NCBI GenBank assembly: GCA_020438665.1
Contig: JAGQUE010000467.1
Coordinates: 1-24,150, forward strand
DNA length: 24,150 bases
DNA from: Nocardioidaceae bacterium
GTDB taxonomy: Bacteria; Actinomycetota; Actinomycetes; Propionibacteriales; Nocardioidaceae
Direction: 5' to 3'
Numbering within the stretch: the stretch's first letter is position 1; every line of letters starts with the position of its first letter. The notes beneath the pieces were generated by a model. The model saw only the letters and a program-made list of their open reading frames with translations. It searched no databases and was not told the origin of the DNA. The translations under genes and the position numbers were made by a program. Below, one piece after another: positions 22,992-24,150 of this stretch.

Positions 22992-23048
22992 GCCTTAGAT
23001 GACCCAGCCGTCATGTGGCTGTCATCGAGCGCTCATCGAGTGCGTCAG
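22992..23048. promoter_or_regulatory. 11-bp phased direct repeats and -10-like box before the operon
   Basis: On the plus strand, GTCAT at 23010, GTCAT at 23021 and CTCAT at 23032 are spaced exactly 11 bp apart; a weaker GTCAG follows at 23044. TCATCGAG is repeated exactly at 23022-23029 and 23033-23040. On the minus strand TAAGGC (22997 to 22992) could be a -10 box, which would put the repeats at and upstream of the -35 position, where no good -35 hexamer is seen. OmpR/PhoB-family regulators bind 11-nt direct repeat units of this kind. The region can also fold as an imperfect hairpin (GATGAC 22998-23003 with GTCATC 23021-23026, and AGCC with GGCT), so a terminator for the upstream kinase gene is an alternative. 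Confidence 0.45.
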
Positions 23049-24118
23049 GAGGCCAGCGCGGCCGCGCCGCCGACCGCCGGCGCCGGTCCCGCCGCGGGGT
23101 CCTCGACGGGCAGCACCATGAGGATGAGCGCCCCGCCCTCGGCGGAGCGGCCGGCGACCAGATGGCCGCCCCGGACCGAGGCGACCTCGCCGACGAGCGC
23201 CAGTCCGAAGCCGGTCTGCGCCTTGGGATCGGCAGCGATGTAGTGGCGGGCCTCGGGTGGCACCACACCGTTGAGGCTGTGGACCAACGTGGGATGGAGG
23301 CCTGACCCGGAGTCGGCGACGCCGATGACGACCACGTCACCGTGGCGCCGTGCCAGGACCCGGATCGTGTCGCCCTGCTCGGTGTAGCGCAGGGCGTTCT
23401 CGACCAGCGTGTCGAGGGCGGCTTGCACCCGGTCGGCGGAGCAGACGATCTCGAGCGGCGCACTGTCGGCCACCCAGGCGCGCGGTGCCACGATGTGCCA
23501 GCGATCCACGGTCTCCGCCACCAGGCCGCGGATCTCGACCGGAGCACGCCGGTCCTGTTCGGGGATCTGGATGGCCCGCACCAGTCGGTCACTCGCCAAC
23601 ACCAGGCGTTGCAGCTCCCCCCGGATCACCTCGAGGTCACCGCGCCGCTGGTCGTCGGTCTCGGAGGTGAGCAGCAGCTCGGTGTAACCGCTGGCGATGG
23701 TCGCCGGCGTTCGCATCTCGTGGGAGGTCATCCGGGTGAGGCGCTCCCGGAGCGACGCTCGCAGCCGCTCCTTGGCTGCCACCCTCGCCAGGGTGCCCAT
23801 CGCGTCGTGCCGCCGCCGTACGTTGGTCATCACGATGAACATGAGCCCGCTCATGAGCGGGATCTCGGCGGTCTCCTCCCAGGCGATCTCGCCCTGGATC
23901 GCCCGGATCACCAAGATGGCGCCCGTCACGGCGCTGAAGGCGATGAGCGCGGCGTTGGCGCGGCGATGGGGCCACACCTCCAGCTCATAGGCGATCGCCA
24001 GCCCGATATACCCGAGGTGGTAGGGCACCGTCTCGTCGCCGGGCGAGAGCCACATGGACGCGGTCTCGGCCACGGCCATCACGACCCAGGCGACGAACAG
24101 GGGGTAGCGCACCCACAC
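23045..24118 (-). CDS. Sensor histidine kinase, possibly incomplete at its N-terminus
   Basis: This is a 357-residue membrane sensor kinase. The first ~100 residues contain about four hydrophobic segments (LFVAWVVMAVAETASMWL, LGYIGLAIAY, ALIAFSAVTGAILVI, IPLMSGLMFIVM) with only short loops, so it probably senses within or near the membrane. The dimerisation and phosphotransfer domain has TRMTSHEMRTP with the phospho-acceptor His133. The HATPase domain has the N box DTLVENALRYT (Asn241), the G1 box VADSGSG (Asp269) and the G2 box TGFGLALVGEVASVRGG. The GTG at 24118 lacks a clear ribosome-binding site, and the frame stays open to the window edge 32 nt away, so the true start may lie outside. 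No response regulator is in the window; one may lie upstream. The gene is codirectional with the seven-gene operon, 118 nt before it. Confidence 0.85.
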   Translation of the reverse strand: MWVRYPLFVAWVVMAVAETASMWLSPGDETVPYHLGYIGLAIAYELEVWPHRRANAALIAFSAVTGAILVIRAIQGEIAWEETAEIPLMSGLMFIVMTNVRRRHDAMGTLARVAAKERLRASLRERLTRMTSHEMRTPATIASGYTELLLTSETDDQRRGDLEVIRGELQRLVLASDRLVRAIQIPEQDRRAPVEIRGLVAETVDRWHIVAPRAWVADSAPLEIVCSADRVQAALDTLVENALRYTEQGDTIRVLARRHGDVVVIGVADSGSGLHPTLVHSLNGVVPPEARHYIAADPKAQTGFGLALVGEVASVRGGHLVAGRSAEGGALILMVLPVEDPAAGPAPAVGGAAALAS

Positions 24119-24150
24119 TCGGCGGGTGTGCGCCCGAGCACCCTGCTCGG

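Noticed and set aside
22998..23026. Imperfect hairpin read as a definite terminator of the histidine kinase gene
   Set aside because: It lacks a T-run and has a bulge; the 11-bp phasing of the GTCAT units explains the same bases at least as well. It is kept only as an alternative.
1..24150. Mobile element, CRISPR array, tRNA or rRNA
   Set aside because: No transposase or integrase motif, no regularly spaced short non-coding repeats, and no cloverleaf or ribosomal sequence were noticed. The only repeats are coding modules and small regulatory symmetries.

Overview
The window comes from a high-G+C Gram-positive bacterium, most likely an actinomycete. The grounds are pervasive G/C third codon positions, several GTG starts, a Tat signal, SpoIIE-phosphatase/STAS/anti-sigma partner-switching genes, and a CopC-CopD fusion. 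A Nocardioides-like organism is a guess from overall style only; no marker gene is present. I see no rRNA, tRNA, CRISPR array, insertion sequence or phage gene.

Left part (1-5747). A structured leader (14-bp palindrome plus a 17-bp perfect inverted repeat) precedes a secreted protein of the MXAN_6640 putative-metalloprotease type whose HExxH-like motif reads HEFFR. A dimethylargininase follows. Next comes a compact regulatory trio: an RsbW/anti-sigma-type ATPase (minus strand), and, divergent from it, a MASE1-GAF-SpoIIE phosphatase and a STAS anti-sigma antagonist (plus strand).

Central and right part (5757-22926). Seven genes on the minus strand form one apparent operon with 4-bp overlaps or gaps of at most 31 nt. 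In transcription order they encode: a 2229-residue secreted multidomain scaffold (Cna/SdrD-B-like domains, IPT/TIG-like domain, right-handed beta-helix, four copies of a ~110-residue repeat module); a Tat-exported two-cupredoxin multicopper oxidase-like protein; a second two-cupredoxin protein; a third, copper-ligand-less cupredoxin protein with Ig-like domains and two copies of the module; a small membrane-anchored protein of unknown function; a CopC-CopD fusion; and a secreted subtilase ending in two copies of the module. A sensor histidine kinase lies upstream in the same direction. Between it and the operon there are 11-bp phased GTCAT-type direct repeats next to a possible promoter.

Two features stand out. 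First, the multicopper oxidase active site appears to be divided between two polypeptides. The Tat-exported protein has a full type 1 site plus four trinuclear-centre histidines in its first domain and none in its second. The next protein has the other four histidines in its second domain, with all type 1 positions replaced. With the third paralogue this suggests a hetero-oligomer of six cupredoxin domains and a single trinuclear centre, like a ceruloplasmin-type oxidase split over three genes. Second, the same repeat module sits at the C-terminus of the scaffold, the third cupredoxin protein and the protease, marking them as parts of one extracellular assembly. The substrate (metal ion or organic) cannot be read from the sequence.
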